64,000 nt of DNA, taken from NCBI GenBank assembly GCA_963565915.1, contig OY751485.1, positions 3,038,001-3,102,000 on the forward strand, given 5' to 3'. The position numbers were made by a program, and so were the translations under genes. A model generated the notes under the pieces. The model was not told where the DNA came from. It made no database searches and saw only the letters and a list, made by a program, of their open reading frames with translations. Within the stretch, counting starts at the first letter, position 1; each line of letters starts with the position of its first letter. The stretch is from Entoloma clypeatum (Eukaryota > Basidiomycota > Agaricomycetes > Agaricales > Entolomataceae). This document shows positions 1 through 8,353 of the stretch, in pieces.

Positions 1-1001
1 GGATCTGTCTGTAGTGCGGAGTGGAGGCAAGCGGAAGGTTTGCTCTACTTCAGGGATCATATCTATGTCCCTAACAATCCCCAACTGCGTCATTGGATCC
101 TCACACAACACCATGACACTCCGGTGGCTGGACATCCTGGACGGTGGAAAACCTTGGAACTGGTGTCGTGCAATTACTGGTGGCTACACATGTCTCGTTT
201 AATTGCAAGACATGCGACCCATGCCTCCGCACCAAGGTCCGACGCACTCCGCCCTCTGGAGAGCTCAATCCACTACCGGTCCCCACGGAGCGATGGCAAG
301 TAACCAGTGTTGACTTCATTACTGAACTACCAGAAGCCCACGGCTATGACACTATCATGGTCGTAGTGGACTCAGTAGGGAAGCGGGGACACTTCATCCC
401 GACGCACTCCGACATCTCCACACTCGGGACTGCATGCTCCTATGTTCAAAATGTCTGGAAACTCCACGGACTACCGGAGGCCATTGTCTCTGACCGAGGA
501 CCACAGTTTGTCGCCAAGTTCACGCACGAACTATACAGGCTGCTTAACATTAAGGTTGCTGCCTCGACAGCCTACCATCCGCAGTCGGATGGACAGACAG
601 AACGGGTCAATCAAGGATTGGAACAATACCTTCGCCCATTTGTCAATGAACATCAAGACGATTGGGACGAATGGCTTCCGATGGCTGAATTTGCATACAA
701 CAACCATGTTCACGCATTGACACGTCAAACTCCATTCTACATTGACACCGGCCGCCATCCGCGCATGGGATTCGAACCTCGCGAGAAGCAGATGGAGATC
801 GAGGCGGTAGCGGATTTCAGCCAGTGGATGAAGTCCGCTCTAGAGGAGGCTCGCACAGCACTGACAAAGGCAAAAGACAACATGGCGCGATACTACAACC
901 AGCATCGGAGCACCACTCCGACATTCCGCCTGGGGGACAAGGTCTTTTTAGACTCATCAGACCTCAAAACCACCCGACCCACAAAGAAACTTACACATCG
1001 A
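1..1001 (+). pseudogene. G1 Gypsy integrase, 5' part, frameshifted and cut by Copia-1
   Basis: This is the zinc-binding and catalytic part of a chromovirus-type integrase, the enzyme that joins element cDNA to the chromosome. Frame 1 (from base 1) reads the HHCC start (YFRDHIYVPNNPQ, then HHDTPVAGHPG). A 10-base deletion near 200, between two ATTG repeats, shifts the reading to the frame that carries CKTCDPC and the core. Catalytic Asp codons lie at 312 and 492 and the Glu codon at 600, giving D-x35-E. The coding sequence stops at 1001, where a Copia LTR begins; the related G4 and G3 copies continue in frame past this point. The 5' part of G1 lies left of the window. Family assignment is firm; the deletion is seen by comparison with G2. 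Confidence 0.9.
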
Positions 1002-1311
1002 TGTTGAAACTTTTCCCATCACGTAGATTATATTAGATTAGATTACATCACGTGACCTTTACATATCTTCATTACATACTTGTTTGGTTGGTACAAACAG
1101 TAGTACAGTATATAAGACCAGGAAACTGTCAATACCAACAAGTTGTCTCTTGACTCTTAACCGCCTCCATCGCTCTTACCAGCCTCAACCGCTCTCACCA
1201 GCCTCACCCTCTCCAACCTATGTAAGTGGTCAGAACGGTATCGTAGAGTACTTCCACTGTAGCCGGTTGCTTCAGTACACTTGCGGCTAGCACCCAGGTG
1301 GAACTTCAACA
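1002..1311 (+). repeat. Copia-1 5' LTR (type A)
   Basis: 310-bp LTR with ends TGTTGAAAC and GGAACTTCAACA. It carries a TATATAA promoter box near 1107, a tandem GATTA tract near 1024, and a variable second half. Its variants match the LTR at 8022-8277 of Copia-2 with one visible mismatch, and differ at many positions from the 3' LTR of the same element. Confidence 0.95.
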
Positions 1312-1672
1312 GGTTATGGGCCCCGGATAGCAGAGGGACTTGGGAAACGCTGGCAACAGCGAGTACCTGCCCACTCTACCCTGGTTGGCAAAGAACCGAT
1401 CGAAAGATCTAGGTTCTGAGTCTTACTTCTTCACATATGAACCTGGGAACGTCATTACGACAAGTACCTGTCATGAAACGTCCCTAAGGGGATTGACCTA
1501 GTACACTCCATGTGGAAACGTTGATCGCACCTTATACGTTTCTGACATATAAAGGGTTTTCCCATGACCGCTATTCCTGAAGGGAATATGTCATAAGGAA
1601 TCATTCAATTGTTTTCTCGAATCATATTCATAACACATCACTGATTGAGAACCCTTTTTAGATTCATTCAAA
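1312..1672 (+). other. Copia-1 untranslated leader with tRNA-half primer site
   Basis: The 361 bases between LTR and Gag start hold no ORF of note. The leader begins GGTTATGGGCCC directly after the LTR. This is complementary to the anticodon stem-loop of initiator tRNA-Met as known from animals, and it is the same site used by Drosophila copia, where a cleaved internal tRNA half is the primer (family knowledge). The fungal tRNA itself is not in the window. Confidence 0.75.
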
Positions 1673-4600
1673 ATGTCTACCTCTCGTTCTGCCCTCGACA
1701 CGATCACTGCCTTTGACGGCATCGACTACCGGAGCTGGGCCGAGAAAATGAAGTCTTACCTCCTCCATCAAGGAGTCTGGCGCCTTGTTTCTGGCGACAT
1801 CCCCCGCCCTGTCATCGCCGACTTCACCACCACAGTCTCCACCCCTGGGGCCACTGCTACTGCTCCCCCTGTGCTGGCCACCACGGTCGACCAGCCCGGC
1901 TTCCGCAAGGAAGAAAAAGCCTGGATCAGGGACGATGACGTAGCTCTTGGGGCGATACGCCTGAAGGTCTCCGAGGCGATCAGACGCCACATCAAGGACG
2001 CCACTTCCTCGAAAGACGCCTGGAAGTCATTAAAGGATGCCTACTCCAAGGTATCCCCGGCCGTCATCTTCGGTGACTTCAAGGCCGCCGCCACCTACAA
2101 GCTCTCTGGACGCGACCCCGTCCCTGAAATCGAGCGCCTGGGGTCTCTTTTCGCTCGGCTCGCCGATTCGAACTTTGACGTCCCCGATCTGATGCAGGCA
2201 ATGATCCTGGCAAATGCAATTCCCGACGCCTGGTCGTCACTCTCCACCGCCCTCTTCCAGGTCTATGACGCCGACGATTTCACCTACAAGGCCGTCGCCG
2301 AAAGCATCATATCAGAGTACTGGCGCAAGTATTTGATTGGGTCCACTCGTACGTCCAACGAGCAGGCCCGGAAAATCTCCGGGACAAAGCGCAAGGGGCA
2401 GGACCCCAAATGGGAAAAGCAGCAAAAGCCGAGTACCTCGCAGAACGACGCTGACGAGCAGCCTAACTCGACTGACCATAGTACCGCTTCTGAAAAGAAG
2501 AAGGGAAAAGGACGCTGGCACAATCAGAAGAAGAACGCCAACACTGCGGACAACGCGTCCGACCATGCGGAAGAAACGGTTGAGTTCGTTGCTCCCGCCA
2601 TCCACTTCCCTCCTCTTCCGACACCGTCCTTCACAACCGTCACTGGGCGCGGAAAAACTATGAGTACCGCCCAGCCAGACTCTCAAAAGATGCAGTCGCT
2701 CCTTCAGCGAATGAACCCCCCTCCGTCACAGTACACCGGGCTTCCTTCTGGAAAACCGTCCGTGTGGAAAAAGAACGACCATGTCCGCAAACTCGCACGC
2801 GGCATTGGTGCTCGCCCCTCAGGATCCAATCTTCGTATCCTAGATACCATCATTCCTAACATCGACGAAAGGCCGGCTAAACAGCGTCGCGTAGCCCCGT
2901 CGATAGAAGAATCTCTGAAAATGATGGACATAGACCATCAAAGCGAGCGGATGGGGCCGGAACAATTCGAAGATGGGCTGATTGAACTTGACGGTTCGTC
3001 ACATATTTCTCTCAAACTTGACCAAATGGGAAACGCTAATAATCACGCACAGACGTTTGAATACATGTTAGCTAGTACCGATGCAGATAGTATAGATCTC
3101 TTTAGTGATGATCTGTACAAAAAATATATCAAACATTCCGCGTCCTGCACACACTGCAAAGAGAGAGAACGCGCTCAGTGGATCTTAGATTCCGGCGCAT
3201 CATTACACTTTACCCATGAGTTCAAAGACTTCGCGTATTACAGGCCTCTCAAGGCTAAGCGATTTGTCCAAACAGCTGCAAAGGGAAAGAAACTGGAAAT
3301 TCTCGGAGTTGGGGCCGTTCCAGTACGGCATACCCTAAATGGGGAAACTAAAACTCATCTCCTACGACCGGTATTTTATATTCCGGATATGGACACACGT
3401 CTACTGTCCCTAGGCGTCTTCCTTAACCATGGTTACAAAGTTGATGGAATGCGTGGAGAAATTAATATCTCTAAAGGGCTGAACAAAATACAGTTTTCGC
3501 CTCATTTCATCGGACAAACCATTTATTGGTTAGACACTGAAATACGCTACGACCAAATCCACGCGATCTCTAGCGAAATCACTGTTGAAACCTGGCATAA
3601 ACGCCTTGGCCACCCAAATGACCAGGCGCTCAATAAGATTCCCACCAGTACCAAAGGAGTACCCAAAACGTTAGTACGTGAGAAATCACAGGAAAGCTGC
3701 ACGGGGTGTCTAAAAGGGAAAATGCCGAATCAATCTTACCCTAACTCGGTGACAAGGGCTGTCAAACCCTTTGATTTGATCCATTCGGACTTGAAACAGA
3801 TATCCACGGCATCGTACCACAAGTACAAATATTTCCTTACCTTTTTGGATGATTTTTCTTCCCATGTCTGGGTCGTCTTGCTTAGGAAGAAGTCAGGCGC
3901 CATCACGGCGCTGAAACAATTCCTTGCGATGATCCAGAATCAATTCGCCGCCACCCCTAAAAAATGGCGGGTTGATGGAGGTGGAGAATTCAACGAATAC
4001 AAGGATGTACTTGCCGATCATGGAATTCTGATCGACGTCACACTCCCATATCAGCATCAGCAGAATGATAGAGCAGAACGAATAAATCGAACTCTGTGGG
4101 AAAAATCTCAGGCATTACGTTTCGACGCATGTCTACCGCCGATGTGGTGGGAATTCTGTTTGGAACATGCAGCATTTCTATACAACAGAACCCCCATGCG
4201 GCGTCTTGAATGGAAAACCCCTCATTTCAGGGTGACCAATGAGATCCCCGACTTGTCCAGTGTCAGAGTCTTCGGATGCCAAGCATACATATATATCCCA
4301 AAAGAAAAACGCAGAAACTCCCTGGAGTCAAGATCTCGATTGATGATTTATCTCGGATCAAAACCAGGGGTCAAAGGATACCGCTTCATGGATCCTGAGA
4401 CTAACACGATTTTCATGGGTGGGAAAGCTATCTTTGATGAAAGCAAGTACCCTAGATGCCACATCGACCCTTTGCCAGAAAACCATCCAGAAATGGAAAA
4501 CCCAGAGCCGGCTGATGAGTTTGAGGATCTCATCCCTGGCAGCAACGACGACGATAGTCACAATGAAACACCTCAGGACTCAGTTCCCATTGAACAGGAT

Positions 4601-6400
4601 CAACCTGAATCAGACAACGAAATACCTGCCAGTGAGCCTGATGACGAACCACGAGTACCCACTCCGGAACCCGAGCAAGTACCAGATCGACCGATCAGGG
4701 AACGACGAGTTCGGAAGATGCCAGGAAGCATCTATGGGGAAGACACTCCAGCGTCTGATCTTGAAAAATTTGATCGAAGACGGAGATTGGGCGGTCAAAC
4801 GGCATGGATGAATGACCTCCTGATGGAGGCGATATCAGCCCAAGTTGGCATCGTTGAAATGTCCCATAAAGACATACACCCTCTTCCAAATAAAGAAGAC
4901 TGGTATGCGGCTGAACGTAAAGAGCTAGACATGCTCAAACGCCGCGGGGTGATCACGGAGCTAGTACCCCTGCCTGCAGGGAGGAAAGCTCTAAGGAACA
5001 AATGGGTTTATAACAAAAAATCCGACGGGCGTCTGAAAGCGTGCCTTGTCGCAAAAGGCTTCTCGCAGGTGGAAGGGATCGACTTTGATCAGATCTTCTC
5101 ACCAGTCGTAAGATATGAAACCGTCCGACTAATACTGGCATTGACAGCCCTTGAAGGGTGGTTCATGACACTGTTGGACGTCTCATCAGCCTTCCTCTAC
5201 GGAACGCTCCAAGAAGTCATTTACATGCGACAGCCTGAGGGCTACATAGTAAAAGGGAAAGAGCACCTCGTGTACCAACTATTCAAAGCTCTATATGGAC
5301 TTAAGCAGGCCGCATTAGCCTGGTGGAGGGAACTTGATTCCTCCATGAAAAAGCTCGGCTTTGTCCGGCTTCACTCTGATGCGGGAGTGTTCATTCACAA
5401 AAGTACCAAAGGGGAAATTGTAATCGCCGTCATATATGTCGACGACTCTGCTTTTCTCGGCACAAACCGAGAGTACACGCTAGAGAAGAAAAAGGCCTTC
5501 ATGACCACATGGGAATGTAGGGACCTAGGGCACCTTGTGCCTGATGGGGAACCGAAAGAATTTCTCTCTATCCAAATAAGGCAACGTGGGAAACGTATCT
5601 TCATTGATCAAGTACCTTACCTTGAGAAAATACTCGAACGAATGGGGATGAGCGAATCTAATGCCACCCATACCCCACTTCCTACGGGCTACAAACCCAT
5701 GATGTCCGAAGATGAACCCAATGCAGAACTTCGATCAAAGTACCAATCCGTCATCGGATCACTTCTATATCTGATGATTGGAACGAGGCCAGACATCTGT
5801 TTTGCCGTGATTAAAATGTCGCAGTTTTCCGCAAATCCCACCAAACGCCATTTGGAAGTGGCTAGGGATATTTGCAGGTATCTAAAGGCGACAAAAAATT
5901 ACGCAATCATGTATGATGGCGACTCAGGGAAAGGAATCTATGCATTCACAGACTCCGATTGGGCGTCAGATGAGAACACGAGGAGGTCTACCACTGGCTT
6001 CTTCATATCACTGGCGTCTGGAGCAGTAACATGGGTATCATCGGCGCAAAAGACCATCGCCCTCTCTTCCACAGAAGCAGAGTATATGGCGTTATCAGAT
6101 TGCAGTCGCGCAGCAACATGGCTGAGAAGCATGCTTGCCGAACTTGGAATGCAGATCGGATCAGTACCGATCTACGGAGACAACAACGGTTCCGTCTTTA
6201 TCGCATCCAACCCTGTAACCGAGAAACGATCCAAGCACATTGACGTGCGATTCCACTTCGTCAGAGAAAAGGTCTCCGAAGGAATAATTACGGTCGAATT
6301 CATTGAAGGAGTGAACAACCCTGCAGATCTTTTAACTAAGAACCTGGGAAAAATCCTCTTTTCCAAATTTATCCCATACTTCGGATTGATAAAAAACTAG
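1673..6400 (+). CDS. Copia-1 Gag-Pol polyprotein (1575 aa)
   Basis: One uninterrupted frame encodes all proteins for Ty1/Copia transposition in the order Gag, protease, integrase, RT, RNase H. Gag opens with the DYRSWAEKMKSYLL-type capsid start; I see a CxxC (near residue 497) but no canonical CCHC knuckle. The protease Asp is at 506 (WILDSGAS). The integrase zinc region starts at H642 with a later CTGC pair; core acids are near D706, D768 and E802. RT carries YVDD at 1255-1258. RNase H starts around FTDSDW (D1427) and ends with the KHIDVRFHF and NPADLLTKNL blocks. The start is the first ATG after the leader, in AAAATGTC context. All catalytic residues seem intact, so it may be active or very young. 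It differs from Copia-2 only in the first ~410 residues. Confidence 0.95.
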   Translation: MSTSRSALDTITAFDGIDYRSWAEKMKSYLLHQGVWRLVSGDIPRPVIADFTTTVSTPGATATAPPVLATTVDQPGFRKEEKAWIRDDDVALGAIRLKVSEAIRRHIKDATSSKDAWKSLKDAYSKVSPAVIFGDFKAAATYKLSGRDPVPEIERLGSLFARLADSNFDVPDLMQAMILANAIPDAWSSLSTALFQVYDADDFTYKAVAESIISEYWRKYLIGSTRTSNEQARKISGTKRKGQDPKWEKQQKPSTSQNDADEQPNSTDHSTASEKKKGKGRWHNQKKNANTADNASDHAEETVEFVAPAIHFPPLPTPSFTTVTGRGKTMSTAQPDSQKMQSLLQRMNPPPSQYTGLPSGKPSVWKKNDHVRKLARGIGARPSGSNLRILDTIIPNIDERPAKQRRVAPSIEESLKMMDIDHQSERMGPEQFEDGLIELDGSSHISLKLDQMGNANNHAQTFEYMLASTDADSIDLFSDDLYKKYIKHSASCTHCKERERAQWILDSGASLHFTHEFKDFAYYRPLKAKRFVQTAAKGKKLEILGVGAVPVRHTLNGETKTHLLRPVFYIPDMDTRLLSLGVFLNHGYKVDGMRGEINISKGLNKIQFSPHFIGQTIYWLDTEIRYDQIHAISSEITVETWHKRLGHPNDQALNKIPTSTKGVPKTLVREKSQESCTGCLKGKMPNQSYPNSVTRAVKPFDLIHSDLKQISTASYHKYKYFLTFLDDFSSHVWVVLLRKKSGAITALKQFLAMIQNQFAATPKKWRVDGGGEFNEYKDVLADHGILIDVTLPYQHQQNDRAERINRTLWEKSQALRFDACLPPMWWEFCLEHAAFLYNRTPMRRLEWKTPHFRVTNEIPDLSSVRVFGCQAYIYIPKEKRRNSLESRSRLMIYLGSKPGVKGYRFMDPETNTIFMGGKAIFDESKYPRCHIDPLPENHPEMENPEPADEFEDLIPGSNDDDSHNETPQDSVPIEQDQPESDNEIPASEPDDEPRVPTPEPEQVPDRPIRERRVRKMPGSIYGEDTPASDLEKFDRRRRLGGQTAWMNDLLMEAISAQVGIVEMSHKDIHPLPNKEDWYAAERKELDMLKRRGVITELVPLPAGRKALRNKWVYNKKSDGRLKACLVAKGFSQVEGIDFDQIFSPVVRYETVRLILALTALEGWFMTLLDVSSAFLYGTLQEVIYMRQPEGYIVKGKEHLVYQLFKALYGLKQAALAWWRELDSSMKKLGFVRLHSDAGVFIHKSTKGEIVIAVIYVDDSAFLGTNREYTLEKKKAFMTTWECRDLGHLVPDGEPKEFLSIQIRQRGKRIFIDQVPYLEKILERMGMSESNATHTPLPTGYKPMMSEDEPNAELRSKYQSVIGSLLYLMIGTRPDICFAVIKMSQFSANPTKRHLEVARDICRYLKATKNYAIMYDGDSGKGIYAFTDSDWASDENTRRSTTGFFISLASGAVTWVSSAQKTIALSSTEAEYMALSDCSRAATWLRSMLAELGMQIGSVPIYGDNNGSVFIASNPVTEKRSKHIDVRFHFVREKVSEGIITVEFIEGVNNPADLLTKNLGKILFSKFIPYFGLIKN

Positions 6401-6476
6401 GCGAAACAAAAGTACCTATATATATATGTGGGAAAAAGTAAGATGTATTTAGAAGTATGTACTAAATATGGGGGGG
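6401..6476 (+). other. Copia-1 3' untranslated region and polypurine tract
   Basis: A short region between the pol stop and the 3' LTR. It ends in TATGGGGGGG immediately before TGTTGAAAC. Such a purine tract primes plus-strand DNA synthesis in LTR elements. Confidence 0.85.
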
Positions 6477-6785
6477 TGTTGAAACTTTTCCCATCACGTA
6501 GATTAGATTAGATTAGATTACATCACGTGACCTTTACATATCTTCATTACATACTTGTTTGGTTGGTACAAACAGTAGTACAGTATATAAGACCAGGAAA
6601 CTGTCAATACCAACAAGTTGTCTCTTGACTCTTAACCAGCTCCATCGCTCTCACCAGCCTCAACCGCTCTCACCAGCCTCACCCCTCCCAAACCATGTAA
6701 GTGGCTAGAACGGTTATGTAGAGTACTTCCACTGTAGCTGGTTGCTCAGTACATCTGTGGCTAACGCCCAGGTGGAACTTCAACA
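6477..6785 (+). repeat. Copia-1 3' LTR (type B)
   Basis: 309-bp LTR. In its second half it matches the LTR at 13444-13752 at every position I compared and differs from the 5' LTR of its own element. The base after it (6786) starts CTTGC, a target duplication shared with Copia-2's outer end, not with Copia-1's own 5' end. Confidence 0.95.
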
Positions 6786-7609
6786 CTTGCAAGGGAGATC
6801 CGAAGTTTAGATTGAGCAGTCTGATAAGTAATACAACACACACCTTGCAAGGGAGATCCGAAGAGAAAGTCTCAAAGATTCCCCTGCAAGCTAGCGAGAT
6901 AAATAGTAAAATGAGATATGAAATAAGAGATAAAACGAGACGCATGAATGATGAGCAATGATTGGGAGTAGCGATGAAGGATGAATGGAAACAAGATGAA
7001 TGATAGTACCTGCGATCCGACGTGCGGAGTAGCAGATGGGGGCGGAGTCATCGGATGCGGAGAGGCAGATAAGATGTCGGAGACAGCGGAGTGTTACGGA
7101 CTTACCGGTTTGTATGTTACGCACTTTTCCCTTGCATTGTACCTTTGTCATTTCTTTGACTCATCGGACTGCTTATTCATTTACCTTTACTCTACCATTC
7201 TCCTTTAGTATACTTCGCTCCCGCGCTGACTTGCACTCCGCAGTAGGGATTACTCAGTCTGCAGTCATCTGACTCACTTTGCACTGCCTTTCCGCAGTTA
7301 CTGACTCATCCGCACTGCCTTCCGCAGCTACTGACTCACTCGCTACCGCTCGTAGCCAGTACTATATAAACCCCATGTACCATAGCTACATTCTTTAGAT
7401 TTAGCAATCACTTTGCTCTTCGCCTTTCCACTTCCTGCATACTCTGCCCGAACCTTGGAACGGTTTGTTAAGCATAACACGGAGACAGCGGATACGATCA
7501 GAGGATGTCGGAGATGGTGGATACGATCAGAGGATGTCGGAGATGGTGGAATAGAAAGAAAAGGAAGAAAGGAAAGGAAAAGTAAAAAGTGAAAGTGGTT
7601 GCCCTTACA
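6786..7609 (-). repeat. G1 3' LTR, main part, in inverted orientation
   Basis: This matches the G-family LTR (compare 44873-45305). It reads on the minus strand from TGTAAGGGCAACC at 7609 to ...CTTGCAAG at 6786, and contains a solo C-type LTR at 7092-7479. Its remaining ~40 bases, with the terminal CGCCCTTACA, lie at 13758-13797 on the opposite strand. The element is thus split across an inverted segment. Internal short duplications near 7485-7550 make it about 38 bp longer than the G3 LTR. Confidence 0.85.
7092..7479 (+). repeat. Solo LTR related to family C
   Basis: 388 bp from TGTTACGGAC to AGCATAACA, flanked by a perfect 5-bp duplication CGGAG (7087-7091 and 7480-7484). It resembles the C1/C2 LTRs, including a CTATATAAACC promoter box near 7363 and the ATTTAGCAATCA start motif. 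No internal element sequence is present, as after LTR-LTR recombination. Confidence 0.9.
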
Positions 7610-7620
7610 TCACCCCCCCT

Positions 7621-7821
7621 TCAAGGCACAGCGTCTCGACGTGTCAGGCAAAACGAGTCAAATATCACGGCGGCGATCCGCCGCGGAGCTCCCGGATGGC
7701 ATCGGTAGAAGTCGCGGACTAGGCGCAGAGTGTGGACATTGTCTTCTGCTTCCCAGGAATTCTCTTCGTAGCCATATCCCTTCCATTTGACCAAGAATTG
7801 AAGCTTGCCTTGATGCAGTCG
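7621..7821 (-). pseudogene. G1 pol C-terminus with chromodomain tail
   Basis: Reading from the gap on the minus strand, the frame gives KLQFLVKWKGYGYEENSWE and ends at a TGA at 7621-7623. This is the end of a chromodomain, which in chromoviruses guides integrase to marked chromatin. The same tail occurs in G3 and G4. It continues the integrase cut at position 1001 but lies on the opposite strand; the missing joint is inside the N gap. Confidence 0.85.
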
Positions 7822-8021
7822 NNNNNNNNNNNNNNNNNNNNNNNNNNNNNNNNNNNNNNNNNNNNNNNNNNNNNNNNNNNNNNNNNNNNNNNNNNNNNNN
7901 NNNNNNNNNNNNNNNNNNNNNNNNNNNNNNNNNNNNNNNNNNNNNNNNNNNNNNNNNNNNNNNNNNNNNNNNNNNNNNNNNNNNNNNNNNNNNNNNNNNN
8001 NNNNNNNNNNNNNNNNNNNNN
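7822..8021. other. Assembly gap (200 N)
   Basis: A run of exactly 200 N. By comparison with intact relatives, the missing bases should be the last ~54 bp of the Copia-2 3' LTR plus roughly 215 bp of G1 integrase/chromodomain, about 270 bp in all. The gap lies inside the segment suspected to be inverted. Confidence 0.95.
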
Positions 8022-8277
8022 GTGGAAGTACTCTACGATACCGTTCTGACCACTTACATAGGTTGGAGAGGGTGAGGCTGGTGAGAGCGGTTGAGGCTGG
8101 TAAGAGCGATGGAGGCGGTTAAGAGTCAAGAGACAACTTGTTGGTATTGACAGTTTCCTGGTCTTATATACTGTACTACTGTTTGTACCAACCAAACAAG
8201 TATGTAATGAAGATATGTAAAGGTCACGTGATGTAATCTAATCTAATCTAATCTACGTGATGGGAAAAGTTTCAACA
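8022..8277 (-). repeat. Copia-2 3' LTR (type A), truncated by the gap
   Basis: 256 bp are visible, ending TTTCAACA at 8277 next to the CCCCCCCATA polypurine tract (8278-8287). Variants match the Copia-1 5' LTR (one difference, in the GATTA tract) and not the other LTR of Copia-2. Confidence 0.95.
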
Positions 8278-8353
8278 CCCCCCCATATTTAGTACATACT
8301 TCTAAATACATCTTACTTTTTCCCACATATATATATAGGTACTTTTGTTTCGC

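Larger units (their letters stand above)
1002..6785 (+). mobile_element. Copia-1, full-length Ty1/Copia LTR retrotransposon
   Basis: A complete element with two TG...CA LTRs (1002-1311 and 6477-6785), a tRNA-half PBS, a single open gag-pol frame and a G-rich polypurine tract. It sits inside the G1 integrase. The 5' flank is ATCGA (997-1001) but the 3' flank is CTTGC (6786-6790), so its two ends do not share a target duplication, and its two LTRs are of two different sequence types (A on the left, B on the right). See the findings on inversion between this copy and Copia-2. Confidence 0.95.

Noticed and set aside
1024..1050. GATTA tandem tract as a telomere-like or regulatory repeat
   Set aside because: It is a short internal part of every Copia LTR copy here with only one substitution, and no independent role is visible.
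4348..4561. Numerous short ORFs opposite the Copia gag-pol genes
   Set aside because: They are mirror frames of the real coding strand, occur identically in both copies and have no domain or initiation context.
7719..8195. ORF crossing the N gap
   Set aside because: Its translation depends on unknown bases; the true G1 frame on this strand is a different one.
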